A DNA stretch of 64,000 nucleotides from Henckelia pumila (Eukaryota > Streptophyta > Magnoliopsida > Lamiales > Gesneriaceae): positions 105,711,228 to 105,775,227 of the forward strand of contig NC_133123.1 of the NCBI RefSeq assembly GCF_033568475.1, given 5' to 3'. Both the position numbers and the translations under genes were made by a program. The notes under the pieces are model-generated. The model did no database searches. It saw nothing but the letters and a program-made list of their open reading frames with translations, and was not told the origin of the DNA. Below, piece after piece: positions 34,359 through 46,298 of this stretch. The first letter of the stretch is position 1. Every line of letters starts with the position of its first letter.

Positions 34359-35720
34359 ATGAATTCGCGTAATCCATTATTCTCGATCCTCGAACAAAAC
34401 AAGTTGACTGGCGCAAACTATACGGAATGGTTCCGAAAGTTGAAGATTGTCTTGACTTCGGAGAAGATGCTCTACGTGTTAGAGAAATCACCTCCGAAGG
34501 AAGCACCAGCTGACGTAAGTCCGGAGGAATTGGCCAAACTTGATGCATGGTGGGACCATGACATCAAGACCAAATGCTATATGCAAGCCTCGATGTCTGA
34601 TGAAATCCAGAGGCGATTTGAGGACACCGTGAATGCTGCTGACATTCACGCTCAACTCAAGGAACTTTTTGGGGCTCAATCGAGGGCTGAAAGGTTCGCT
34701 ACTGTTAAGGAGCTAATGACGTGTCGCATGCGTGAAGGGACTTCGGTCCGTGATCATGGGGTACGAGTGATTTGGCTCATACAGAAGTTAGCAACTCTTG
34801 ATTTGGTGTTGGAGCATGAACTCAACGTGGATTTACTGCTTCTGTCTCTTCCTTCTTGGTTTGACGGATTTGTGGTAAATTTTAATATGAACAAGATAGA
34901 GGCCACCCTTGAAGAGATGGTCAATATTCTTGTGACATATGAATCCACACTAAAGAAGGATAAACCAGCTTTCTTGGTGGGCTCCTCATCTTCTGCTAAG
35001 AAGGGGCCAAGTACGAAGGGTAAGAAACGTTCTGCCCCACCCAAGAAAGTCGAACCCGAGAAGAAGCACAAGACAAAGGCTTCAAACAATGCAAAATCCA
35101 AGGATGTTTGCCATTACTGCAAGAAGCCCGGTCATTGGAAGCGCAACTGCAAGGAATATCTAGAGCAGTTGGGAACTGCAAAGGGTATGTTCTATATTGA
35201 AATAAACATTTCACTTAATACTACTTCTTGGGTATTGGATACCGGATGTGGATCTCACATTTGCAATGATTTGCAGGTGATGACAAGAAGTCGCAGGCTT
35301 AGAATGTGTGAGACCCAGCTGAGGCTCGGGAATGGTTCCAGAGTTGAAGCTACAGCCATTGGAGATGTTTGTTTAATTTTGCAGAACGGTTTTAAGTTAT
35401 TTTTAAGAGATGTTTTATTTGTTCCGGATTTAATTAAAAACATTATTTCTATTTCTATGCTAGATAGAGATGGTTATTCTTGCAATTTTGTGAATGGGAT
35501 TTGCAATATTTACAAGAATGAATGTTTGATTGGAAATGGACAACTTGAAAACGATCTATACAACTTAAAACTAAAAGACGTTCCAATAAATTATGTTGAT
35601 AAACCGGCGACAACAAACAAAAGGAAAATCGATAGTCAAAACCCGGCAAACCTTTGGCACTCTAGACTAGGTCATATTTCCTCAAGGAGGATGAACAAGC
35701 TAGTGGGAGAGGGCATGTTT
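34359..35720 (+). pseudogene. Copia A gag and protease (5' part of gag-pol)
   Basis: The ATG at 34359 starts MNSRNPLFSILEQ. Gag fills residues 1-265, with a UBN2-like helical body, a basic Lys-rich segment and one zinc knuckle CHYCKKPGHWKRNC (residues 251-264). The aspartic protease motif WVLDTGCGSH is at residues 291-300. The frame is open until the solo LTR cuts it at 35721, in the segment between protease and integrase. The 12 further codons to 35756 come from the solo LTR. This part shows no other damage. Confidence 0.9.
35716..35720. other. TSD of the solo LTR, left copy (TGTTT)
   Basis: TGTTT is repeated at 37589-37593. Comparison with copia B (13091-13100) shows it once in the uninterrupted gene. 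Confidence 0.92.
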
Positions 35721-37588
35721 TGTTGGATAACTGGCGTTCAGATCAATCACGATTGATACCCGGTGCAGCGGAAGTTTAAAAATTTTATCATGGAACGATT
35801 CCATGGTGTGGGTATCAACCATTCAACGATTAAATTATTGTGTGTGTAAAATTCAAATAACAATTAATTAAATTTTACCTCCAATCTCGAAGCGAGATTA
35901 ATGGACACCACACAGATTTCTCTGCGCTTCTTGTATCTCCCAGGAACTGATGAACTCCTTCAATCAGGTCCACGAATGGGGTTTAAATCCCTCTGACAGA
36001 TTGCACTAGAAAATCTGTCAGAAGTTTTCTGCGAAGAGATTAAACGAATCTGATTCGTTATTCCTGACTGCAATTAAAAATCACAGACCGGAAATTCTCT
36101 GACAGAGCAAGGAGGGGGCGGCCGAATTGTGAGAGAGAGAGAGGAGGCTAGGGTTTCGAATTCTGTCTCTCAAAATAATGACCTGTTGTGTCTAATTTCT
36201 GTACTGCAATAACTTATTTATAATGCAGGCCACTAACAGCTTAGGGCCCATTAGTCATAAGTTAAGGCCCGACAAGCAAAGCCCGCACGTTCAGAAATTA
36301 ATATAAAATTCATCGTGACTCCGATTGATGAACCGATTTCACCAATGTGCACAGAAACCATTTCTGCACATTTTAAAGTCAAAATAAATTTTCCTGAATC
36401 CGAATTCAGTGGTTTCCAAAAATGTCCATCCCTATGTCATTTTAGGAAATCCTACTCCCTTACTCTTATTTAAGAAGTCGAACTCCTTAGTTCATTAAAT
36501 TTAACTCTTTAAATTTAACTATCTCAACGGGGATTAAAACTCCATTACACTGTGTGACCCTCAATGGTTCAGGGATACAGCTAGCCGTGGGCTCACAACT
36601 CCTTGTGACTCGGAACAACACTTTCCGACTTGCCCAACGAATCATGGTAAAGCGCCTAGCAACATCGCCCCATGATTCCCTAGGTATCACTGATAGTGCC
36701 TACAAGAACCAGTAGATTTTGGTTAGCGTACAGTACGGTCCCTTCATCCATATATCCCGATCGAATCAACAACCATTGGTATATCGAGAGTCGCTCAAGA
36801 TTCGATAACTATGCAATACATCTTGAAGATCAAATTAGTGACATCGCATGTGCTACTAAGAAACCATTTCTTAAATCACATCAAGTACTCTGGCCAGAGA
36901 TTTGTCACACTAATATCTCCTCAGATCGCATAGGATATCCACACTCGCAAGTATGTGGTGAATCCTTGACAACAATGCATTGACTCCTATATGTGTCGTA
37001 ACTGTACCCAATCTCGACACCTGATGACCCCCATAGAGTCGGTAAACGAGTCAAAGCACAACACTAGCATATAGAGTCTCCATGATGTTTCAAGTCGTAA
37101 GGACTAATGGTGTACAACCAAAACCGCGGACTTTATCCACTCGATAAGTGATAACCACTTGGAAAGTCCGGATAGGGTAGTTCGATTATTCATCCTATGA
37201 ATATCCATTTGCATGCTTCGAACATCTCCATGTTCCCTACCAATGAAACGTGGTACTCCGCATCGCAAATGCTAGTCTCAAACTCGAGCGATCCTTATCC
37301 TTATTATCGGACGGCTCAATCGACTAGGAACGGTTTTAGAATATACAGTGACTATAAGATGTATTTCATGATAGACATCCCCATGTTCTACCACATCTTA
37401 CATACACTATAGTATATTCAAGGTCTTTATCAAAACAACAATAGTATATCACAATATAACAATATGAAGTAATATAAAGTCATTGCCATTAATAAAAGTG
37501 TAAATAATATTAAACAAAAGATTGTTTATACAAAGAGTCATCAAAGCCCATAGCCACACAGTTGGCTCACTGGGCACCCACTCTTACA
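35721..37588 (-). repeat. Solo LTR of the copia A family, antisense inside copia A pol
   Basis: It is 1868 bp and bounded on the plus strand by TGTTGGATAACTGG and CCCACTCTTACA. It is the reverse complement of a copia A-type LTR, flanked by the perfect TSD TGTTT, with no internal region. It is therefore the product of an insertion followed by LTR-LTR recombination, or inherited as a single LTR. Confidence 0.94.
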
Positions 37589-38300
37589 TGTTTGATATGT
37601 CTGATATTAACTCTCTACCTACTTGTGAATCCTTCCTAAAAGGGAAAATGACTAAATTTCCTTTTAAGGGGAAACCTGAGCGTAGTCAAAATCTGTTGGA
37701 TTTGATCCATACAGATGTTTGTGGTCCATTTAGAGTTGGGACTCAACATGGCCACACCTACTTCATTACCTTTACTGATGATTATTCAAGGTATGGGTAT
37801 TTATATTTAATGAAATATAAGTCTGAAGCATTTGAAAAGTTCAAAGAATTCAAGGCTGAAGTAGAAAACAAGCTAGGTAAAAGTATTAAAGCACTTCGAT
37901 CGGATCGAGGTGGAGAATACTTGAGTACCGAGTTTTTGGACTATCTGAAAGAGAATGGGATTCTCTCTCAGTGGACTCCTCCTATGACACCACAGCTGAA
38001 TGGTGTATCGGAGCGTCGTAATCGAACTTTGTTGGACATGGTTCGATCCATGATGAGCTTCACTGAGCTTCCACCTACGTTTTGGGGCTATGCGCTTGAA
38101 ACGGCGGTATTGTTGTTGAACAACGTCCACACTAAAGCAGTGGACAAAACACCATACGAGTTATGGAATGGCAAAGCTCCTAAGTATTCGTACTTGAGGA
38201 TTTGGGGATGTCCTGCTTACGTGAAGCGGACAGTGGGAGATAAGTTGGATAGTCGATCCAGCTTATGTTATTTTGTAGGGTATCCGAAGAATCAATCGGA
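37589..38300 (+). pseudogene. Copia A integrase
   Basis: The frame resumes after the solo LTR. The core begins at LDLIHTDVCGPF (Asp), then FTDDYSRYGYLY, SDRGGEYLS (Asp) and NGVSERRNRTLLD (Glu), so the catalytic triad is present, unlike in copia B. It is followed by the conserved WGCPAYVK and CYFVGYPKN. A one-base deletion near 38290 moves the rest into another frame. The open frame's apparent start upstream (37522) lies in the solo LTR and is accidental. Confidence 0.9.
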
Positions 38301-38798
38301 TATTATTTCTATTATCCTGCTGAAACAAAGGTGTTTGTTTCTAGGAATGCCACCTTCTTGGAGAAGGAGTTCTTATTGGATAAGAAAGGCGAGATGATGG
38401 AACTCGAAGAAGTTCGAGAAGAACCTGAAATACAAAATAACGATCCTACGCCTCAGGAAACATTACTGGACACGCCTGAACCTAGAAGATCCGAGAGGAC
38501 TTCTAGACCTCCTGTTCGATATGGTCTTCTTCTTGAAGGGGATCAAGATGAACCCGACATTGGATGTGATCGAAACTTCAAGGAAGCAATTTCTGATGCG
38601 GATTCAAATTTATGGCTTGAAGCTATGCAGTCTGAATTGGATTCAATGCATACAAACCAAGTTTGGTTTTTAGTAGATCCTCCTGATGGAATTGTTCCAA
38701 TAGGGTGTAAATGGATCTACAAGAGAAAGCTTGGGCCTGATGGTAAGGTATTGACCTACAAGGCGCGATTGGTGGCGAAAGGTTACACTCAAAGATAA
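38265..38798 (+). pseudogene. Copia A integrase C-terminus to start of RT
   Basis: After the indel the frame continues through the variable linker (RRSERTSRPPVRYG) into the N-terminal RT region (WFLVDPPDGIVPIG, WIYKRKLGPDGKV). It stops at 38796 with TAA where the sister copy has CAA, a C-to-T change in the AKGYTQR(Q) block. Confidence 0.9.
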
Positions 38799-40142
38799 GG
38801 AGTTGACTATGATGAAACCTTTTCACCAGTTGCAATGTTCAAGTCCATAAGAATCCTTATTGCCATAGCTGCATGGTATGACTATGAGATATGGCAAATG
38901 GATGTGAAGACTGCTTTTCTTAATGGAGACATTAAGGAAGAAATCTATATGAAGCAGCCAGAGGGGTTCACATCTATGGGAAGCGAGCATAAGGTATGAA
39001 AGCTTCAGAGATCAATTTATGGTCTAAAACAAGCATCAAGAAGTTGGAACCAGAAATTTGATGAAACAATAAAAGATTTTGGTTTCATCAAGAACCCGGA
39101 GGAACCGTGCGTGTACAAGAAAGTAGTTAAGGATGCTGTGACATTCTTAGTACTTTATGTTGATGACATCCTACTCATTGGGAATGATGTAGGGATGTTG
39201 CAGTCAACAAAGATATGGTTATCAGGTAGATTCTCGATGAAGGATTTGGGTGAGGCATCCTACATTCTTGGGATACAGATCTATAGAGATAGATCTAAGA
39301 GAATGATAGGACTCACTCAATCAACCTACATCGACACCATATTGAAACGGTTTTCAATGGATGGGTCCAAGAGAGGACATCTACCCATGTGTCATGGAGT
39401 TTCTTTATCCAAGTCTATGTGTCCCAAGACTGATGCAGAGATAGAGAATATGACACATGTACCATATGCGTCAGCTATAGGTAGTATCATGTATGGGATG
39501 ATATCTACCAGACCGGATGTAGCATTTGCTCTGAGTGTCACGAGAAGATATCAGGCTAATCCTGGTCAAATGCATTGGAAAGCCGTGAAGGACATTCTTA
39601 AGTACTTACGAAGGACTAAGAATATGTTCATGGTATATGGAGGACGAGATCTGAAATTGGAAGGCTATACCGACTCTAGCTTCCAAAGTGACGTGGATGA
39701 CTCGAAGTCAACCTCTGGATTTGTGTTCATGCTCAATGGCGGTGCTGTCTCTTGGAAGAGTTCCAAGCAGGACACCACAGCGGATTCCACCACTGAGGCT
39801 GAATACATTGCAGCATCAGCTGCTGCTAAAGAGGCCGTTTGGATGAGGAAGTTCGTCCAAGAGTTGGGCGTCATTCCTGAATTTGTTGGTCCAGTCCCGG
39901 TGTACTGTGACAACACGGGTGCCGTTGCTCAAGCAAAGGAACCAAGGTCTCATCAAAGATCCAAACACGTACTGAGGAAATACCACATCATCCGGGAGAT
40001 TGTGGAAAGAGGAGACATCACTGTCGAACGAGTGGCCTCTGCAGACAATATCGCTGATCCGCTTACTAAGCCCTTGCCAGGACCATTGTTTGACAAACAT
40101 CGCGAAGCAATGGGTCTACGTAGTATGACTAGTTGGCTATAG
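38799..40142 (+). pseudogene. Copia A RT and RNase H
   Basis: The RT palm continues with VDYDETFSPVA and TAFLNGDIKEEIYMKQPEGF. A second stop at 38998 (TGA for the Cys codon TGC in copia B) precedes the 343-codon open stretch 39111-40142. That stretch has LYVDDILLIGN (active site), the RNase H segments YTDSSFQSD and [11 protein letters not shown], and the terminal SMTSWL. Two stops and one frameshift in an element with almost identical LTRs imply that the inserted copy was already defective or decayed very quickly. Confidence 0.9.
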
Positions 40143-40156
40143 GGCAAGTGGGAGAT
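40142..40156 (+). other. Polypurine tract of copia A
   Basis: GGGCAAGTGGGAGAT lies directly before the 3' LTR. Confidence 0.85.
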
Positions 40157-42023
40157 TGAAAGAATGGGTGCCCAGTGAGCCAACTTGTGGCTATGGGCTT
40201 TGATGACTCTTTGTACAAACGATCTTTTTGTTTAATGTAATTTACACTTTTATTAATGGCAATGACTTTATCTTTCTTCATATTGTTATATTATGATATA
40301 CTATTGTTGTTTTGATAAAGACCTTGAATATACTATAGTATATGTAAGATGTGGTAGAACATGGGGATGTCTATCATGAAATACATCTTATAGTCACTGT
40401 ATATTCTAAACTGTTCCTAGTCGATTGAGCCGTTCGATAATAAGGATAAGGATCGCTCGAGTTTGAGACTAGCATTTGCGATGCGGAGTACCACGTTTCA
40501 TTGGTAGGGAACATGGAGATGTTCGAAGCATGCAAATGGATATTCATAGGATGAATAATCGAACTACCCTATCCGGATTTTCCAAGTGGTTATCACTTAT
40601 CGAGTGGATAAAGTCCGCGGTTTTGGTTGTACACCATTAGTCCTTACTACTTGAAACATCATGGAGACTCTATATGCTAGTACTATGCTTTGACTCGTTT
40701 ACCGACTCTATGGGGGTCATCAGGTGTCGGGATTGGGTACAGTTACAACACATATAGGAGTCGATGCATTGTTGTCAAGGATTCACCACATACTTGCGAG
40801 TGTGGATATCCTATGCGATCTGAGGAGATATTAGTGTGACGAATCTCTGGCCAGAGTACTTGATGTGATTTAAGAAATGGTTTCTTAGTAGCACATGCGA
40901 TGTCACTAATTTGATCTTCAAGAGGTATTGCATAGTTATCGAATCTTGAGCGACTCTCGATATACCAATGGTTGTTGATTCGATTGGGATATATGGATGA
41001 AGGGACCGTACTGTACGCTAACCAAAATCTACTGGTTCTTGTAGGCACTATCAGTGATACCTAGGGAATCATGGGGCGATGTTGCTAGGCGCTTTACCAT
41101 GATTCGTTGGGCAAGTCGGAAATCGTTGTTCCGAGTCACAAGGAGTTGTGAGCCCACGGCTAGCTGTATCCCTGAACCATTGAGGGTCACACAGTGTAAT
41201 GGAGTTTTAATCCCCGTTGAGATAGTTAAATTTAAAGAGTTAAATTTAATGAATAAAGAAGTTGGACTTCTTAAATAAGAGTAAGGGAGTAGGATTTCCT
41301 AAAATGACATAGGGATGTACATTTTTGGAAACCACTGAATTCGGATTCAGGAAAATTTATCTTAACTTTAAAATGTGCAGAAATGGTTTCTGTGCACATT
41401 GGTAAAATCGGTTTATCAATCGGAGTCACGATGAATTTTATATTAATTTCTGAACATGCGGGCTTTGCTTGTCGGGCCTCAACTTATGACTAATGGGCCC
41501 TAAGGTGTTAGTGGCCTGCATTATAAATAAGTTATTGCAGTACAGAAATTACATACAACTGGTCATAATTGAGACAGGATTTTTCGAAAAACCCTAGCCT
41601 CCCCTCTCAGTTCGGCCGCCCCTTCCCTTTCTCTGCCTGAGAAATTCCGGTCTGTGATTTTGAATTGCAGTCTGGAATAGCGAATCAAATTCATTTATTC
41701 TCTTCGTAGAAAACTTCTGATAGATTTTCTAGTGCAATCTATCAGAGGGATTAAACCTCTATTCGTGGACCTGATTGAAGGAAAGCTTGTTCATCAGTTC
41801 CAGGGAGATACAAGAAGCGCAGAGAAATCTGTGTGGTGTCCAATAATCTCGCTTCGAGATTGAAGGTAAAAATTACATAACAGTTATTTAATTTTTATAC
41901 ACACAAATAATTTAATCGAACGGTTGATACCCACACTATGGAATTGTTCCATAATAATAAAATTTTAAACTTCCGCTGCACCGGGTATCAATCGTGATTG
42001 ATCTGAACGCCAGTTTTCCAACA
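40157..42023 (+). repeat. 3' LTR of copia A
   Basis: It runs from TGAAAGAATGGG to TTTTCCAACA, 1867 bp, the same length as the 5' LTR and nearly identical to it. It is followed by the second CTCTC. Confidence 0.94.
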
Positions 42024-43458
42024 CTCTCAAAGCTAATACCAAAGGCATCGGGGGTCGCGCTCCCTCACCATAGAAAAACCAGCTCTCGCTCCCTTTTGGA
42101 TGAAAGCGTACTAATCTCTGATAGCAGTCCACTGAAGCTCGATAGGTAGTCAACATATCTATTCCCAGAATGCAATCAAAGTCGTCCATCGCCAGGACCA
42201 TGAGATTCGCTAACAGAATGTTCCCTTCGAACTCTAAAGGGCAACCCATCACTAGACACTTAGCCAAAGCAGATTGGCCCGTCGGAGTAGAAACAAACAT
42301 CACTACGTCTAGTGCAATGCCTGGTAACTTATGCCTCTTAACAAAACGTGCAGAAATGAAGGAATGAGATGCACCAGTGTCAATAAGTACAAGAGCAGGT
42401 ATACCATAAAGCAGAAATGTACCTGCGATGACTTTCTCATTCTCCTCCACAGCCCGATCATGTCTTAGGGCAAACACCTGGCCAGAAGCTCGTGGCCTCA
42501 AATGAGAACTCCTAGCAGACTGTCCCTGCGACCTCTGCTGTACGGTGGCCTGAGAACCCGATCCTGAACCAGAACCAGAACCGCCTCCCCCAGACAGTGG
42601 ACAATCCCTCCGGATATGACCAGTCTCTCCACAACGGAAACAAGCTCCAGAAGCTCTACGGCACTTGTGGGATGGATGGTTCTTCCCACAGTGATCACAC
42701 TTGTCCTTCTTACCGTAACGGACAACACCTCCAGAACCAGAGGAAGAAGAAGATCCAGACTTCTTGAAAGTTTGGGCACGGGGACCCAAAGAACTAGCAG
42801 GTCTCGACTGAGGGAAAGACCTGTTCCGCCGAATGCTGTCCTCTGCCTGGTGACAACGGCTCACCAAACCCTCGTAGGACATGTCGTCGCCAACCGCCAC
42901 ACGGTCATGGATCTCAGGGTTAAGGCCCTGAAGGAACAGATTATACTTCATCTCTGATCTATCAGCAATCTCGGGGCAATAGGATAGCAGATCAAAGAAC
43001 CTCTGCTGATACTCATCGATAGACATGGCTCCCTGTCGCAGACTCAGTAGCTCACCTGCCTTCGACTGATGGAGTGCAGGAGGAAAATACCGCTTTTGAA
43101 AAGCTGTGCGGAACTCGGCCCAAGTGGCCACTCCTCTCGCCGCAACAAAAGGTGCAGAAGTAAACCTCCACCACCTGCGCGCACGCCCATCCAGAAGATA
43201 GCCAAGGGTCTCCACCTTCTGCTCCTCGGTGCATTGGAAAGTCTGAAAAGTCGTCTTCATGCGGTATAACCAGTTCTCCGCATCCTCCGGAGACTCACCT
43301 CCAACTAAGGGCTTAGGACCCATAGCTAAGAATCGACGCACAATGAAACGCTCGTCGTCATGGTGACGATGACGCCGTTCTCGACGAGGCTCCCGGTCGG
43401 CATCACCCCAACGCCCACCAACACTGCCATGAGAACTCTGGTCGTCACGATTTGACAT
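42024..43458 (-). pseudogene. Chromovirus A gag and protease
   Basis: The start at 43458 (MSNRDDQSSHG) lies 50 bases from the primer-binding site. About 478 codons belong to the element. Residues 40-215 are a Ty3-type Gag body (WLYRMKTTFQTF, WAEFRTAFQKRYFP, LSLRQGAMSIDEYQQRF). Two zinc knuckles at 254-287 (CDHCGKNHPSHKC and CFRCGETGHIRRDC) are followed by a Gly/Ser/Gln-rich linker and a protease with LIDTGASHS at 358-366. Gag and protease are continuous here, with no intron, in contrast to element D. Copia A interrupts the frame after ALRVLE at 42028. Pol resumes at 30664. Confidence 0.92.
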
Positions 43459-43507
43459 CTACAAAAATACCTCAAGATGAGACTAAATCCCAAGAATTCT
43501 TTTGCAT

Positions 43508-43519
43508 GCTCTGATACCA
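43508..43519 (-). other. Primer-binding site of chromovirus A
   Basis: The minus strand reads TGGTATCAGAGC, four bases inside the 5' LTR. It is complementary to initiator tRNA-Met. Confidence 0.87.
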
Positions 43520-43523
43520 TAAA

Positions 43524-44873
43524 TGTAGTGACCCTTACCCGGATCACCTACTAAACAGAACTTATGCATGCAATTAACTTAATTAAACAGATATCAGAAT
43601 AAAACTGCGGAAACCATAAATAATTTACAACTCCAAGTAAAGGAATCTGTAATTTATCCAATAATATACAACCAAATCGAATAGCTGTATAAACCCAAAC
43701 AACAGTAATAAAACCTAAACGAAGCTCCAGCTGGCCAACCACTGACTAGCCCCTCCTGGATCCACCCTCCTCGTCCAATCGCAAACCTGCCCCATGGAAT
43801 AGGGTGTCCAGAAAATATAGAGTACGAGACGTGAGCATAAAACGCTCAGTACGAGAGTATGAGTATACATGCATGCAAAGTGAACTCTCTATAGACTCGA
43901 GGTCAAGGATCAGATAACAGAGACAGACCGGGCCCTGGTATGTAGCACGCTGTGCCGTCGCTTCAGGAGGTGGATCCCATACCGAGATAACCATGGATAC
44001 GCCGGACCCAAATCGATGGAAGTCCATCCACAACAGGATAGGGTACAACCCTACTAACAGACATCTCGAAAGAGATACAGCAAGATGCAAATGAATGCAG
44101 CATAATATCATGGCATATAAATCATGCAATCACATAATACATGCATACTCAGTCAGGATATCTCGAACAGTACTTTCGTACCTCAAAACAGAGCAAGCTC
44201 TACCAACTCTAGGTCCACGCCTATAGTCTGCTCTACACTGCCAAATGATACTACTATCATTAAAGTACTCTAAAAGCCTTAACTAAGCTATTGCATACTC
44301 CTAAATATTTATAGGAAGCAAAAGCTATACCTTCATCCGTCGTTAGCCCTTTGATGTCGATGCCTCCAGAACTTGGGCACAACTCCGCTACGACTATCGA
44401 ACGCCTCGCCGACCTCCGGACCAAGCCTAAGAAGGCTAGAACAGCTCCAAAAGGACTAGAAGGGAAAGGAGAACTCGGAATTGGCAAATGAAAGTGAAGC
44501 CTCGGCCTTCTATTTATAGACAACGATCGGAACTTCCGATCCTTGATCGGAATGTCCGAACCTCGATCGGAACCATCGAACCTCGATCGGAACGTCCGAT
44601 CCTGCCATCGGAGCTTCCGAAGATCCTGATCTGCCACGTGTCAAAATATCACTTGTTGAATCCGAATAGGGGTGATCGGAGCTTCCGGTCCTGATCGGAG
44701 CTTCCGATCATGCCACACGTCATGCCTGACGTAATATCGATCGGAGCTTCCGATCCTGTTCGGAGCTTCCGATCCTGATCGGAGCTTCCGAACTTACCTT
44801 CGGAGCTTCCGAACTCTACCCAAGTAATTATGATTAATCCCTCAATTACTGATTTTGGTTACGGGCTACTACA
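43524..44873 (-). repeat. 5' LTR of chromovirus A
   Basis: It is 1350 bp with TGTAGTGACCC and GGCTACTACA ends. It is longer than the 3' LTR because of additional palindromic repeat units around 44568-44600 and 44755-44775. The TATA box (minus) is at 44511-44519. TAAAG follows at 44874-44878. Confidence 0.93.
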
Positions 44874-44878
44874 TAAAG

Positions 44879-45571
44879 TCCGCCCAACAATGGTTCAACA
44901 TGTTGAAGCCTGGGTCCATAAGGTCTTTTGAGGATTTTCGTGTGGTCTTTATGCATCAGTTTTCTAGTAGCAAGAAGTACCAAAAGAACTACTTGAGCTT
45001 ATTTGTGATGAAGCAACAAGATCAGGAAACTTTGAGGGAGTTTATCCAACGCTTTAATTGTGCAGCTTTAAGAGTTCCGACCGCTACTCTTGATATACTG
45101 ATCAGCGCCTTTACCTAAGGGTTTAAAAGAGGTGAATTCTTCAATTCTCTAGTTAAGAAGCCTCCATCAATTTATGATGATCTTTTGGCACGATCGGAGA
45201 AGTATGTGAATTTAGAGGATGCTCATAGATACAGGAGGACTGAACATAGGCCAGGGGGTAGTACCGGGGAAGGGGAGGATAAGGGAGGTAGAAAACGAGG
45301 GGTGGGAGAAAAGGAGGATGATCGAGCTTGAGGTAAAAGGCAGTTTTCATCTTATGTCCCCTTGGCTCCAAATAGGGACAAGGTAATGGGAGTAGATGAA
45401 GGAAGAAGAAGTCAAGGAAATTTGCAAAGGGTCGATGAATAGCCTAAGTTCCTTCTACCTACGAGGAGGGAATGAACTCCCCCAAGAGGCAATCATGAGT
45501 TTTGATCACCTCCGCGGTGAGGTCGGGGTCTTCCCTAGATAAATCCAAGAATAAAGGAGCCGAGAAGATAG
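44879..45571 (+). pseudogene. Tat-2 gag, second part
   Basis: It continues the interrupted frame with AQQWFNMLKPGSIRSFEDF and FMHQFSSSKK, the conserved core of plant gypsy Gag, then QETLREFIQRFN. A TAA stop follows at 45116 and further stops at about 45328 and 45438, after which a Gly/Arg/Lys/Glu-rich tail leads toward the protease. Several stops are TGA or TAG where CGA or CAG would fit, as expected of C-to-T decay. No zinc knuckle was recognised. Confidence 0.75.
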
Positions 45572-46282
45572 ATGGCGGGTCAGGGTCCTCCTCAAGGGCT
45601 TGACCAAAGAAGGAGGAGGGTGGATGAGGCTAATAACCCTACGAGAGGTATGATTCATATGATTTCGGGAGGCACCACCGACGGTGATTCCGGACGGGCG
45701 CGTAAAGCATATGGAAGGAGGATAGAGAACTTTGAAATATCTAAAGTGTTGAATTTACCTCAAGATCCCATCATCAGTTTTGGACCCGAAGACCTTCGTG
45801 GTGTTGCGGCTCCGCATAATGATGCTTTGGTGGTCACGGTCACAATCTCAAATTATGATGTGGCAAAGATATTTGTTGACAGTGGGAGTTCAGTGAATGT
45901 GTTGTTCAAAGGGACGTTGGATCAAATGAAAATAAAAGGATTTGAATTGGAGCCTATTTCAACACCTTTGTATGGATTCACGGGCCATGATATTCGATCG
46001 TTGGGCCAGATTTTCCTCCCAGTATCCATGGGAAATGATCCTAGAAGGGTCACCAAGATGGTGAACTTCACGGTGGTAGACGCTCCTACCTCATACAATG
46101 GGATTTTGGTTCGTCCAACTATGAAGGATTTTAGAGTTGTGGCTTCCACGTATCATCTAAAGCTTAAGTTTCCTGTAGGAAGAGAGGTCGAATGTTGCGT
46201 GAGGATCAGAGAGTGGCACGCCGATGTTATGAGGGATTGGTGCGCGAAGAAGGAAAAAAGACACGGGTGGAAGTTAGCATGA
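45572..46282 (+). pseudogene. Tat-2 protease region
   Basis: The 236 open codons include GMIHMISGGTTDGDS, a block that precedes the protease in Tat elements, and the active site IFVDSGSSVNVLF (DSG variant of the aspartic protease motif), followed by TPLYGFTGHDI and FTVVDAPTSYNGILVRP. The sequence is not in one frame with the RT part (46299 onward), so the polyprotein is broken here. Confidence 0.82.
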
Positions 46283-46298
46283 TACGGGGGGTGGGGCT

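Larger units (their letters stand above)
30665..42023 (+). mobile_element. Copia A: complete Ty1/copia element with an internal antisense solo LTR
   Basis: It has two 1867-bp LTRs, a primer-binding site, a structured leader, gag-pol, a polypurine tract and a perfect 5-bp TSD. By eye the LTRs differ at only about ten positions (about 0.5%), so the insertion is recent. It is a sister subfamily of copia B. Without the solo LTR the element is about 9.5 kb. The gag-pol is nevertheless broken (see its parts). Confidence 0.95.
26233..44873 (-). mobile_element. Chromovirus A: Ty3/gypsy, Tekay-like, split by copia A
   Basis: Two LTRs (1311 and 1350 bp), a tRNA-iMet primer site inside the right LTR, a polypurine tract inside the left LTR and the order gag-PR-RT-RH-INT-chromodomain on the minus strand define a complete element, 7.3 kb without the copia insertion. 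The 5-bp TSD is intact. The LTRs differ at around 20 sites plus a 39-bp length difference in the repeat array. Copia A interrupts it at 30665-42023. Confidence 0.93.

Noticed and set aside
35721..37588. Inverted LTR as evidence of an inverted duplication or a second complete copia element
   Set aside because: A perfect 5-bp TSD, LTR ends on both sides and no internal sequence show a simple solo LTR.
42498..42957. Overlapping ORFs on both strands over the A gag zinc-knuckle region
   Set aside because: They are shadows of the gag frame in other frames and have no motifs.
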